Source: NBML01 sp029939535
GTDB taxonomy: Bacteria; Desulfobacterota; Desulfobacteria; Desulfobacterales; Desulfobacteraceae
Assembly: GCA_029939535.1 (NCBI GenBank)
Contig: JAOZST010000094.1
Location: 1-13,958, forward strand
Direction of reading: 5' to 3'
Length of the DNA stretch: 13,958 nucleotides
In this document: one piece after another, positions 7,737 to 13,958 of the stretch
Layout of the letters: each line of letters opens with the position of its first letter
Position numbering within the stretch: position 1 is the first letter of the stretch
Made by a program: the position numbers and the translations under genes
The notes under the pieces: model-generated
What the model saw: the letters and a program-made list of their open reading frames with translations, nothing else
Told to the model about the DNA's origin: nothing
Database searches by the model: none

Positions 7737-9856
7737 GGAGAAGTACTTTCTTTTATGGGTTGCTCTGCTTGTTTTCCTGCTTTATGCCTGGTTTCATTCC
7801 TGGTTTCATTCCTGGCTTTTAGGGCCAGATCCCTGACCTTGAGTATGTCCTCATCAGAAAACACACCATTCACACCGGATATGGCAGCCAGTTTCATACC
7901 GTGTTTTAATCCCATTTTATAAATTTCCCTTACTTTTTCCCATTCAATTTCCCGGCCAACGGTGAAAATCTCATATTTCCCCTCCAGGGCCAGGACAATG
8001 GTCTCGGCAAGACAGGCATAAACCACCTTTTTCGGCAGACCAATACTTTTCATTTCAGGGTTTCCCGGCAGTTCAATTTCACCGGATTCAATGACCAGCA
8101 CATCCGGTCGTTTGGCCACATCTTCCGGGGAAAGATCCAAAGGTCTTGCCACATCTGTAATGACACAGCCGGGTTTTACACGGGTTATATCCAGAATCTT
8201 TTTACCGGCACCGGACGTGGCCGTGACAATCACATCCATGTCTCCAAGGTATCGATCTGCCTTGGTTGTTATTTTCAATTTTACCCCGGGGGTTTCTTCC
8301 AGGATAGATTGCTGAAGGGCCAATAATTTGGCTGTATTTCGCCCGGCTAAAATAACTTCGTCAAATGCCTTAGCCAAAAGACGGCAGCACACAGAACCAA
8401 TGGCACCGGAAGCACCTAATACCATTGTTTTGGCAGCAATTTTTTCCCCTGGTTCAATCTTGATAAGACCCATACGGCGGACCGCATCTGCCCCTGCCCA
8501 CAATGCGCCCGAGGCAGAGTAGCTGTTGCCGGTTGTAATGGGAATATCTGCTTTTTTTGCAACGGTGACACCTGCATCACCCACCACCTTTGTAAAGGCC
8601 CCAAGTCCCATGATCTGGGCCCCCATTCGCCTGGCCATCCTTGCAGCCTGGAGCAGTCGTTTGTAGGTAAATTCAGGACTGTGGGCCAGCATCTGTTTGG
8701 GGGTTCCTCCAATGGTAATCAGCCATCCTTCGGCTTCTGCCCCGGTGGGGGACTTTACACCGGTTATTTTTGAATAAACCCATGGAGGAGCATAGGCCAC
8801 CACTTTTTCAACGGCATCAAGGAAGACAGGAGGGGTAAACCCACTGACAAAATCAATGGCTTTTTCTTTTTTTAAAAATTCCTGGGACAAGGGATGGATA
8901 ACAAAGGCAAATCGATTTACCCTTTTTTCCTGACCCGAGGGATAGACCAACCGTGGGTCCATTTTCTGCAGGCTGATGATTTCCAGAAGATCATCCGGAT
9001 GGATCATGTCTGATTTTTTTTCCAGGGCTGCCAGAATCAATGCTTCAATTACATTGGGCGCCACCACCCGCTCTAAAATTTTGGGTGTTGTATCAATAAT
9101 GACATCCACTCCCCTGGCCTTTAAAAATTCAACCCGGTCATCATAGGCCGTGGCAGTGATAATGGTTTTTCCGCCCAGCTCTTCAATGGATGTATGTTTA
9201 AGGTATTCATAAAAATTATGATATGGCACCACAATGATACTGGCTTTCTGCATGGCTTTGCTCAGGATATAGTGGTTCCATTTCTTCAGGGGCACAACAG
9301 AGGAGGTCAATTGTTTTCCCGGAAGCCATCCAAGGACCTCATGGGTGCCTTTGGCATATCGCTCCAACCCTGTAATGGAATGGATCAGCTTTGAAATACC
9401 GTTTTCAATCACAGGATCGGCAAAGGTTACATTATCGGTATATTCAGCCATTACCCTGGCGATATTGTAACTGGCCATGCCGGATAGAAACAATACTTTT
9501 GCATTCTTGAAATAATCACCAAATTTATGATCCACAAACCGCAGGGACCACTCAAAAGAGACTTCTCTCAATGCACTGCCCGTAGTGACCGGTGTTTGAA
9601 TCCGTTTCCCAAGGGCATCAATTTTATCATCATGTTTTCGGGTCAGAAATTTCGATGCAATGGCATGGGGAAATTTAATACCTCCAATGCCAATGGCATC
9701 CGCCTCTTTGTCATACTCCAGCAGTTTTTCGGCGGCTTTTTCGCGGCTGCCATCGGTTCCCAGGCGGCGGACAATAAATTGCTGCCCTAAAAATTCAGTT
9801 TCAAATTCATAATCATCCTTACTGGCTCCCAGGCTGATGCTGATAACTTGTTTCAC
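7721..9856 (-). CDS. Acyl-ACP/acyl-CoA reductase (AAR-like) with extra N-terminal domain
   Basis: 711 residues, about twice the length of cyanobacterial AAR (341). The C-terminal half matches AAR along its length: RFAFVIHPLSQE, SPTGAEAEGW, GLGAFTKVV, ITTGNSYSAS, the NADPH-type loop VLGASGAIG (479-487), ILAGRNTAKL, VIESGEIELPG, VYACLAET and LALEGKYE. Cys615 (codon 8012-8014, TGT) sits exactly where AAR has its catalytic Cys294, so reduction of a fatty acyl thioester to aldehyde is the best prediction. Residues 1 to about 330 form a separate alpha/beta domain, perhaps related to proteins annotated quinate 5-dehydrogenase; its role is unknown. The start is GTG at 9856 with AGGAGG just upstream. 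The last 25 residues are a low-complexity polar tail with a repeated NETR. The gene overlaps its Cys-less paralogue by four bases and lies downstream of the ferredoxin and WS/DGAT genes, which fits supply of fatty aldehyde or alcohol for wax ester synthesis. The sequence does not decide between ACP- and CoA-linked substrates. Confidence 0.82.
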   Translation of the reverse strand: MKQVISISLGASKDDYEFETEFLGQQFIVRRLGTDGSREKAAEKLLEYDKEADAIGIGGIKFPHAIASKFLTRKHDDKIDALGKRIQTPVTTGSALREVSFEWSLRFVDHKFGDYFKNAKVLFLSGMASYNIARVMAEYTDNVTFADPVIENGISKLIHSITGLERYAKGTHEVLGWLPGKQLTSSVVPLKKWNHYILSKAMQKASIIVVPYHNFYEYLKHTSIEELGGKTIITATAYDDRVEFLKARGVDVIIDTTPKILERVVAPNVIEALILAALEKKSDMIHPDDLLEIISLQKMDPRLVYPSGQEKRVNRFAFVIHPLSQEFLKKEKAIDFVSGFTPPVFLDAVEKVVAYAPPWVYSKITGVKSPTGAEAEGWLITIGGTPKQMLAHSPEFTYKRLLQAARMARRMGAQIMGLGAFTKVVGDAGVTVAKKADIPITTGNSYSASGALWAGADAVRRMGLIKIEPGEKIAAKTMVLGASGAIGSVCCRLLAKAFDEVILAGRNTAKLLALQQSILEETPGVKLKITTKADRYLGDMDVIVTATSGAGKKILDITRVKPGCVITDVARPLDLSPEDVAKRPDVLVIESGEIELPGNPEMKSIGLPKKVVYACLAETIVLALEGKYEIFTVGREIEWEKVREIYKMGLKHGMKLAAISGVNGVFSDEDILKVRDLALKARNETRNETRHKAGKQAEQPIKESTSPGGRA
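7787..7810. repeat. Two tandem 12-base repeats in the 3' end of the 711-residue AAR-like gene
   Basis: The unit cctggtttcatt occurs at 7787-7798 and 7799-7810, followed by a partial third copy (cctgg). On the coding strand it encodes NETR twice, in the polar tail after the AAR module. It keeps the frame and looks like slippage in a dispensable tail that the Cys-less paralogue lacks. Confidence 0.8.
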
Positions 9857-10019
9857 ATTTCCCTCCTGTTATATTGAACCGTGGTGTTGAACCGTGGCAT
9901 TGATACCCTGGCAGTCAATTTAGTGCTCTATCGCGCAGCTTTTATCTGTTAGCATTTAGCTTTTAGTTAACGGCTGACAGCTAATTCCTATACCCTCAAA
10001 TCATACCTTGTCCATTGTC
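9857..10019. other. Spacer between the ferredoxin and AAR-like genes, with short repeats
   Basis: No gene is seen in these 163 bases. Next to the AAR-like ribosome site, ttgaaccgtgg is repeated directly at 9874-9884 and 9887-9897. Further along, CTGTTAGC (9946-9953) and GCTGACAG (9973-9980) can pair over a 19-base loop with one G-T pair, within an area rich in TTAGC-type words. No T-run follows on either strand, so I do not call a terminator, and I could not find a convincing promoter. Whether the ferredoxin and the AAR-like pair share a transcript is unresolved. Confidence 0.5.
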
Positions 10020-10241
10020 CTATATGGTATCCTGGATGGCATTGGCCGGACAAAGACTGATGGCTTCCGCGACCAGTTTATGTTCTGTTGCATTTTGGGG
10101 CTGCTTTTTAAGGTATTCATACCCCTGGTCATGGTTGGTTGCAAACAGGCCAGGGGCAATTTCCGTGCACAGTGAACAATTGATACAATGGGTATCAACG
10201 TAAAACCTGCCATGAACATTTTGTGGTATTTTTTCTGCCAT
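10020..10241 (-). CDS. Small single-cluster [4Fe-4S] ferredoxin
   Basis: 73 residues. Three cysteines in CINCSLC (Cys19, Cys22, Cys25) plus Cys64 in SLCPANAI give the four ligands of one [4Fe-4S] cluster, as in the short monocluster ferredoxins of anaerobes; the second CxxCxxCxxxCP set of clostridial-type ferredoxins is missing. It is soluble, with no signal peptide. ATG at 10241 is preceded by AAGGAG. It lies 48 bases after the probable end of the WS/DGAT gene and 163 bases before the AAR-like pair, all on the same strand. A role as electron carrier for a neighbouring redox enzyme is plausible, but AAR enzymes use NADPH, so the partner cannot be named from the sequence. Confidence 0.88.
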   Translation of the reverse strand: MAEKIPQNVHGRFYVDTHCINCSLCTEIAPGLFATNHDQGYEYLKKQPQNATEHKLVAEAISLCPANAIQDTI

Positions 10242-10289
10242 TTGCTCCTTTTCCCCTTTTCCGGATGGACCTTTTCTTTTCTGACAAAT

Positions 10290-12172
10290 TTAATCGGAAA
10301 GATCTCTCATGATCTGTTTTACATCGTTTAAAAGGCTTCCCTCTGCCTGATATTTCCTGTGTGTATGGCAGAATTCCTTCCCGGCTACAGCCTTGTTGCG
10401 ACATTTTTTTCCTGCCTTTGTGTACGCCTGGCACTGGGCTGACGGCATATCCTGATCTGTCTTTTCCTGATCTGTCTTTTCCTTATCTGGCTTTTCCTGA
10501 TCTGCCCCCTCCTGATATGTCTTTNNNNNNNNNNNNNNNNNNNNNNNNNNNNNNNNNNNNNNNNNNNNNNNNNNNNNNNNNNNNNNNNNNNNNNNNNNNN
10601 NNNNNNNNNNNNNNNNNNNNNNNNATCTGTCTTTTCCTTATCTGGCTTTTCCTGATCTGCCCCCTCCTGATATGTCTTTTCCTGGGCCTGGGATTCTTTG
10701 GTTGATTCTTTTTCAGCAAAACGATCATGGAGGATCAGGGGACCCTGGTTTATTTTCCCGGATTGAACAATGTCAATCAAACTATTGAATTCATCTTCAA
10801 ACCCCTCCAAAAGGGTCTCCGGGTCCGGCATCAGACCTTTATCAGAAGCGATACCGATAGTGACTTTGCCATTATAACTCAGAATACTGATTCCCAAACC
10901 CACTGTACCGGATCGGGGTACCCAGAACATGATATTGGAAATCTCTTTTCCGGCAAAATAAAGAGGCTTTTTGGGACCGGGAACGTTGGTCAGCACTCCG
11001 GATGCTTTGTTTCCGAAAAACTGGGCTGCTTTCTGGGCCACTGCTGTGGGTAAAAACCCAATGGCAGAAAGCAGTCCGAAATTAACATAGGGGTCAGCAG
11101 ATACTTTAAGTTTATCCATTCTGCGTTTGACTTCTTTCAGCCTGAGAATGGGATCTTCCAGGTAAACAGGCAGTTTTAAAAAGACAAGGGAAAATTTATT
11201 CCCAAGTTCAAATTCAGTTCCTGGTTTTCGAACGTTAACCGGAACGGTGACCTGAAGGTCAAGTTCATTTATGGGCGTGTTCCTGGTTTTCAGGTATCTT
11301 CTCATGGACCCTGTGACCGTGGCAATAAGGACATCATTTAATGTGGCAGAACTAATGGATTTTCCCAGTTTTTTGATTCTATCAAGGTCAATGGGATCAA
11401 TCCAGGTAACCTGTTTGGCAACCTGGAGCCTGCCTTTAAATGCTGTTTTGGGATCTGAATTCATGATGGTATGTTTTGAAAGGACACCAGCCACATCCGT
11501 GGGGAGGTTGGCCATGGTTTTAAACAAAAATTTCAACCCGGCAGGGTTCTTAGAGTTTTTCTCAACTTCGGCCACAACTTTCCTGCTGATGTCAGATCCT
11601 TTTTGAATGGCATCTTTTGCAGTGGATATCATGGAATTAAATGAAAAAATAGGGGCTTTGGGATATCTGTGCTTTTTCCCCAGGGTGGGGGGTTTGGGCC
11701 ATGGGGCATCAGGAATCGTATCTGCCATGGAATGTAGCACATGCATAAGAGCGATACCATCAGCGATGCAGTGGTGAAGCCTGAAAAAGAGTGCACACCC
11801 TGTTTTATAATTTTCTATTAAATGGATATCCCAGAGCGGTTTGCTGGAATCAAGTGACATTGTCATGAGCCCGGAAATCATTGCTGAAAGTTCGTTCTTG
11901 TCTCCTGGAGAGGGCAGTGCGACCCTATGCAGGTGAGAGGCAAGGTCATAGTATTTGTCATCCACCCATTTGGGCAGCCCAATACCGGTTTTGGGTCGGA
12001 CCACTTTTTGTCTGAATCTGGGAAAAGATGCCAGCCGTGCTTCCACTGTTGTGTATAATCGATTGTAATCCAGAGGCTCAGCAAACTCCCAAAATCCTGT
12101 GATCACCATAAGATTGACAGGCTCATCCATACATAACCAGAAATTGTCTGCTTGTGTCATTGTCTCTGACAT
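10290..12172 (-). CDS. Wax ester synthase/diacylglycerol acyltransferase (WS/DGAT), interrupted by an assembly gap
   Basis: The enzyme joins an acyl chain to a fatty alcohol (wax ester) or to diacylglycerol (triacylglycerol). Residues 1-480 form the complete core: PLW (112-114), the catalytic HHCIADG (His133, His134, Asp138, Gly139), LNDVLIA (279-284) and TNVPGP (395-400). The ATG at 12172 has AGGAGG about five bases upstream. After residue 485 comes a charged tail of QEK-type five-residue repeats, broken by 100 N. Reading straight across the N run shifts frame and yields arginine-rich nonsense ending at 10385. If the 55-base sequence shared by both gap edges is taken once, the frame continues to a TAA at 10292-10290, giving about 575 residues and a Cys/His-rich C-terminus: CQAYTKAG, KKCRNKA, KEFCHTH (Cys529, Cys539, Cys550, His553), like small zinc-binding modules of the DUF5763 type. 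I take 10290 as the real end. Lipid-droplet synthesis at the inner membrane is expected from the family. Confidence 0.85.
10452..10526. repeat. 15-base minisatellite within the WS/DGAT tail
   Basis: Five degenerate 15-base units on the plus strand start at 10452, 10467, 10482, 10497 and 10512, with consensus ctgatctgtcttttc; the last runs into the N gap. In the WS/DGAT frame each encodes five residues of the type QEKTD. The same units reappear right of the gap, at 10637, 10652 and 10667. Copy number in the genome cannot be read because of the gap. Confidence 0.85.
10470..10524. repeat. 55-base perfect direct repeat, left copy, abutting the N gap
   Basis: This stretch is identical, base for base, to 10625-10679. 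It ends on the last known base before the N run, and its twin begins on the first known base after it. A contig end that overlaps the next contig start by exactly 55 bases is what an unmerged assembly-graph overlap looks like; a true tandem duplication is the alternative. Confidence 0.9.
10525..10624. other. Assembly gap of 100 N
   Basis: Exactly 100 undefined bases, a conventional scaffold placeholder rather than a measured length. It lies within the repetitive tail of the WS/DGAT gene. Any reading frame drawn across it is arbitrary. Confidence 0.99.
10625..10679. repeat. 55-base perfect direct repeat, right copy, abutting the N gap
   Basis: Identical twin of 10470-10524. Here it is in frame with the WS/DGAT core and reads KTYQEGADQEKPDKEKTD. 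Reading the left copy in the same phase continues cleanly to the stop at 10290. Confidence 0.9.
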
Positions 12173-12249
12173 TTTTTCCTCCTGAGTACAAATTTTCCTA
12201 AAACCGACTTTTTTTAAAATTTATCGAACAAAATTTAAATAACCCTCCT

Positions 12250-12278
12250 ATTATCAAAAAGCAACCTTTTAAGATCAA
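12250..12278 (-). promoter_or_regulatory. Candidate promoter for the WS/DGAT gene
   Basis: On the minus strand TTGATC (12278-12273) is followed after 17 bases by GATAAT (12255-12250), four and five matches of six to the sigma-70 consensus, within AT-rich DNA. It would give a leader of about 70 bases. This is the best candidate I could find; AT-rich sequence makes chance matches common. Confidence 0.35.
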
Positions 12279-12399
12279 AGGGGTAAAAAAGTTTTTAATT
12301 TTAATTTACAAATCCATGGAAAAGGCTGTTTTTTTAGGGTTAAAATGATTTTTGTTGTATATATTTTTTATTTTTTTCAAAAAAAAGAAAAATAAATCC

Positions 12400-12428
12400 T
12401 TGACATTTATAACGCACTGCATCATATT
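12400..12428 (+). promoter_or_regulatory. Sigma-70 promoter of the phasin/PhaR gene group
   Basis: A perfect TTGACA (12400-12405) is followed after 17 bases by CATATT (12423-12428); a TATTAT at 12425-12430 is the alternative -10 at 19-base spacing. An A/T-rich stretch just upstream could act as an UP element. Transcription would begin near 12435, about 65 bases before the ATG at 12501. Confidence 0.6.
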
Positions 12429-12451
12429 ATCTCCATGACACAATGCGTTAT
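12409..12451. promoter_or_regulatory. 17-base imperfect inverted repeat over the -10/+1: candidate operator
   Basis: Arms 12409-12425 and 12435-12451 match at 14 of 17 positions, with eight perfect outer bases (ATAACGCA / TGCGTTAT) and a nine-base spacer. The dyad begins in the -35/-10 spacer and runs past the predicted start of transcription, the position of a repressor site. PhaR-family repressors bind TGC/GCA-rich dyads upstream of phasin genes, and two genes with PhaR-type domains lie downstream, so autoregulation is a sensible guess. A leader RNA hairpin is less likely because the left arm is upstream of the predicted start. Confidence 0.5.
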
Positions 12452-12500
12452 TTACAGAGCAACTTTTACAAATAATTTTATTTTGCAGGAGATAAAAAAA

Positions 12501-13070
12501 ATGACAACTAAAAAAACAACCCAAACCCAGAAAAACGAGTCCAGATTTTACATTGCAAAAACCATTAATGAAGCAAAAAAAAAAATCGAGGGCAAAGTTA
12601 AAATTTACAATGAAAAATATGTAAAAAAACAGGTTGAAAATGGCCGTGAGTTTATCACAGAGCTTAAAGCAGACCCTGTTAAAAGAATCGATGACCTCAT
12701 TGACGACAGCCGGGGCGCCATTAAAAAAGTAAGATCTGAGCGTATGGAAACCTTACAGAAAAAAATGGATACAACTAAAAAAGATGTCCGCAAAAAAATT
12801 GAACGAATCAACAAGGAAACCCGGACGGTATATAAAGGAATTGGAAATGACGCAAAATTGATTCTTGAGGATATTGTTGCGTTGGGGAAAAAGAATCTGG
12901 ATAAACTTCCCATGAAAAAAACCATTGAAAAGAAAATTTCCCATGGCATTGATGCCATACCCACAAAGCTGAATCTTCCCTCAAAAGAGGAAATTGACAA
13001 TCTTGTAACAGGTATTGACGGTGTAAACAAAAAAGTGGATGCCCTTAACAAACAATATGCAAAGGCATAA
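12501..13070 (+). CDS. Phasin-like granule-associated coiled-coil protein
   Basis: 189 residues from the ATG at 12501, chosen because AGGAGA lies eight bases upstream; an upstream in-frame ATG at 12435 falls in the promoter dyad without a ribosome site. The protein is very rich in Lys and Glu and almost wholly helical, with no signal peptide or membrane segment. Its end, LPSKEEIDNLVTGIDGVNKKVDAL, is the LPxxEEVxxL...KVDxL coiled coil typical of PhaI/PhaF-type phasins, which coat polyhydroxyalkanoate granules and set their size and number. No PHA synthase is in the window, while a WS/DGAT is transcribed divergently 330 bases away, so the granule coated may be neutral lipid. The next gene, 54 bases on, has a similar segment, and the two are probably one operon. 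Confidence 0.7.
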   Translation: MTTKKTTQTQKNESRFYIAKTINEAKKKIEGKVKIYNEKYVKKQVENGREFITELKADPVKRIDDLIDDSRGAIKKVRSERMETLQKKMDTTKKDVRKKIERINKETRTVYKGIGNDAKLILEDIVALGKKNLDKLPMKKTIEKKISHGIDAIPTKLNLPSKEEIDNLVTGIDGVNKKVDALNKQYAKA

Positions 13071-13124
13071 AGATCATCACGGTTTAAAAGAAAACAAATA
13101 ACAGGCAACAATCAGGAGAGAAAA

Positions 13125-13637
13125 ATGATAAATATAAAAAAATATGCAAACGGAAGATTTTTTGATACAGCTGCAAAAAAATACATCAAACCGGAAAAAC
13201 TGGCTGAAATGATTAAAAAAGGTGAAAAGATTCAAGTTACCTTGACCAAAACAGGAAAAGACATCACAAATAGCGTGATTGAACAATTTTCCAAAAAAGA
13301 AGATCAGAAAAATGCAAAAATAAAAAAAGAAATCCCCTTTATGAAAACCGATAAATTGATGAAATGGCTGGGAGAAGTGATTGATTCAAAAATTGAAAAG
13401 GTCATGGAAGTTGTAAAGTTGCCCACCAGGGAACAGGTGGCCAACCTGGATGAAAACATCAAAGAGTTAAATAAAAAAATTGACGCTTTAAAATTATCCC
13501 AGGAAAAAGCAACAAAGAAAAAAGCAGCTGCTCCGAAAAAACCAGCCGCAACCCAAAAAAAATCAACTGCAGCTCCAAAAGCCACTGTTGAAAAAGAGAC
13601 AGCTCCTGGGGATGGAAAACCGGCTGCAGACAATTAA
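13125..13637 (+). CDS. PhaR-type domain joined to a phasin-like segment and a Lys/Ala/Pro tail
   Basis: 170 residues; ATG with AGGAGA eight bases upstream. Residues 3-48 (IKKYANGRFFDTAAKKYI, then EKLAEMIKKGEKIQV) are a divergent PHB-accumulation regulator N-terminal domain (PHB_acc_N type), the DNA-binding part of PhaR. Around 90-120 comes LPTREQVANLDENIKELNKK, the phasin-type coiled coil shared with the upstream gene. The last 50 residues are low complexity (KKKAAAPKKPAATQKK...), resembling the histone-like AAKP tail of Pseudomonas PhaF, which binds DNA. The expected product touches both DNA and the granule surface. The canonical NRKLYDT of PhaR is NGRFFDT here, so specificity may differ from that of the next gene product. 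Confidence 0.72.
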   Translation: MINIKKYANGRFFDTAAKKYIKPEKLAEMIKKGEKIQVTLTKTGKDITNSVIEQFSKKEDQKNAKIKKEIPFMKTDKLMKWLGEVIDSKIEKVMEVVKLPTREQVANLDENIKELNKKIDALKLSQEKATKKKAAAPKKPAATQKKSTAAPKATVEKETAPGDGKPAADN

Positions 13638-13673
13638 AAAAGCCCCCCTTGCCAGGGCCCTTTGGAGAAAGAC

Positions 13674-13958
13674 ATGCACCGTATCAAAAAATATGCAAAT
13701 AGAAAGCTTTACGACACAACCGATAAAAAATATATCTCCAGGACACGTCTTTCAGAGCTGATCAAGCAGGGCCAGGATATCATTATTATTGATAATGAAA
13801 CAGGGGAAGATCTGACCGCATCCATCGTATCAAGCCTCCTTGCCACAACAAGGGGAAAAGCAGGTGGCACTGTGTCCTCGGGTGTTCTGATCCAATTGTT
13901 CAGAAAAGGCGGAAATGCCTTGACAGATTATGCAAAAAAATATGTTTCTTTCTGGCAG
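13674..13958 (+). CDS. PhaR-type polyhydroxyalkanoate/granule regulator, 3' end off the window
   Basis: 95 codons are visible, open to the right edge. ATG at 13674 follows TTGGAGAAAGAC, a usable ribosome site, 36 bases after the previous stop. Residues 4-18, IKKYANRKLYDTTDK, followed by KYIS, LSELIKQG and NETGEDLT, are the canonical N-terminal domain of PhaR (PHB_acc_N), and the following SSLLATTRGK segment continues the family pattern. PhaR represses phasin genes and leaves DNA when nascent granules titrate it. The spacing makes it the third gene of the phasin group, and the dyad at 12409-12451 is a candidate target. PhaR proteins are commonly near 180-200 residues, so about half is missing. 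Confidence 0.8.
   Translation, partial: MHRIKKYANRKLYDTTDKKYISRTRLSELIKQGQDIIIIDNETGEDLTASIVSSLLATTRGKAGGTVSSGVLIQLFRKGGNALTDYAKKYVSFWQ

Larger units (their letters stand above)
12173..12500. other. AT-rich divergent intergenic region
   Basis: These 328 bases separate the minus-strand WS/DGAT gene from the plus-strand phasin gene and hold the control sites for both. They are much richer in A and T than the coding regions, with long A and T runs around 12330-12395. No small gene with a ribosome site was found. The in-frame ATG at 12435 upstream of the phasin start lies inside a dyad and has no ribosome site. Confidence 0.7.

Noticed and set aside
9946..9984. Hairpin-forming words in the spacer before the AAR-like pair as a terminator
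   Set aside because: Stems are short, loops are long (17-19 bases) and no T-run follows on either strand.
10195..10434. 79-residue minus-strand frame between WS/DGAT and ferredoxin
   Set aside because: It overlaps the true WS/DGAT end and the ferredoxin start, is out of frame with both, and has no ribosome site or domain.
10385..10524. Arginine/glutamine-rich C-terminus of the WS/DGAT reading frame drawn straight across the N run
   Set aside because: It is the minisatellite read in a shifted phase caused by the arbitrary 100 N length; the other phase preserves the repeat peptide and a sensible Cys/His module.
10452..10680. CRISPR-like array
   Set aside because: The 15-base units are contiguous and degenerate, without spacers, and are coding repeats.
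12435..12500. Upstream ATG extension of the phasin-like gene
   Set aside because: The ATG lies in the promoter dyad near the transcription start and has no ribosome site, whereas the ATG at 12501 has AGGAGA at good spacing.
12605..13111. 168-residue minus-strand hydrophobic frame opposite the phasin gene
   Set aside because: The Phe/Ser/Leu richness is simply the complement of a Lys/Glu-rich coding strand; no ribosome site supports it.
13651..13663. AGGGCCCT palindrome between the second and third granule genes as a terminator or operator
   Set aside because: An eight-base palindrome with no loop and no T-run; too short to call.

Overview
The window is a roughly 14 kb scaffold piece from what is most likely an anaerobic, Desulfobacterales-like sulfate reducer. 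That is an inference from a carbon monoxide dehydrogenase (CooS) module, a small [4Fe-4S] ferredoxin and storage-granule genes at moderate GC with AT-rich spacers; no 16S rRNA or sulfate-reduction gene is present. A 100-base N run at 10525-10624 shows that the sequence is a draft scaffold.

Layout. Everything from 1 to 12172 is on the minus strand; everything from 12501 to the end is on the plus strand. Reading the minus strand from the divergent promoter region: a wax ester synthase/diacylglycerol acyltransferase (WS/DGAT, 12172 to 10290, interrupted by the N run), a single-cluster ferredoxin (10241-10020), two tandem long proteins (9856-7721 and 7724-5676) whose C-terminal half matches cyanobacterial acyl-ACP reductase (AAR), an alpha/beta-hydrolase (5665-3905), a UbiB/ABC1 atypical kinase (3823-2141), and an edge-truncated gene (1947 to 1) that joins an FAD/NAD(P) oxidoreductase in frame to the later part of CooS. 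On the plus strand lie a phasin-like coiled-coil protein (12501-13070), a protein joining a PhaR-type N-terminal domain to a phasin-like segment and a Lys/Ala/Pro tail (13125-13637), and the start of a canonical PhaR-type regulator (13674 to the edge).

How they may work together. The WS/DGAT, the AAR-like reductases, the hydrolase and the phasin/PhaR group read as a neutral-lipid storage locus: acyl chain to aldehyde or alcohol (AAR-like), esterification (WS/DGAT), granule coat and control (phasin/PhaR), and turnover (hydrolase). One AAR-like copy keeps the cysteine equivalent to the catalytic Cys294 of Synechococcus AAR; its translationally coupled partner has glycine there, suggesting an active/inactive pair. 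The CooS fusion at the left edge has its own putative promoter and may belong to a separate carbon-metabolism unit.

The true 3' end of the WS/DGAT gene is obscured by the N run. The two sides of the gap share an identical 55-base sequence, and collapsing it restores a frame that ends in a Cys/His-rich tail.
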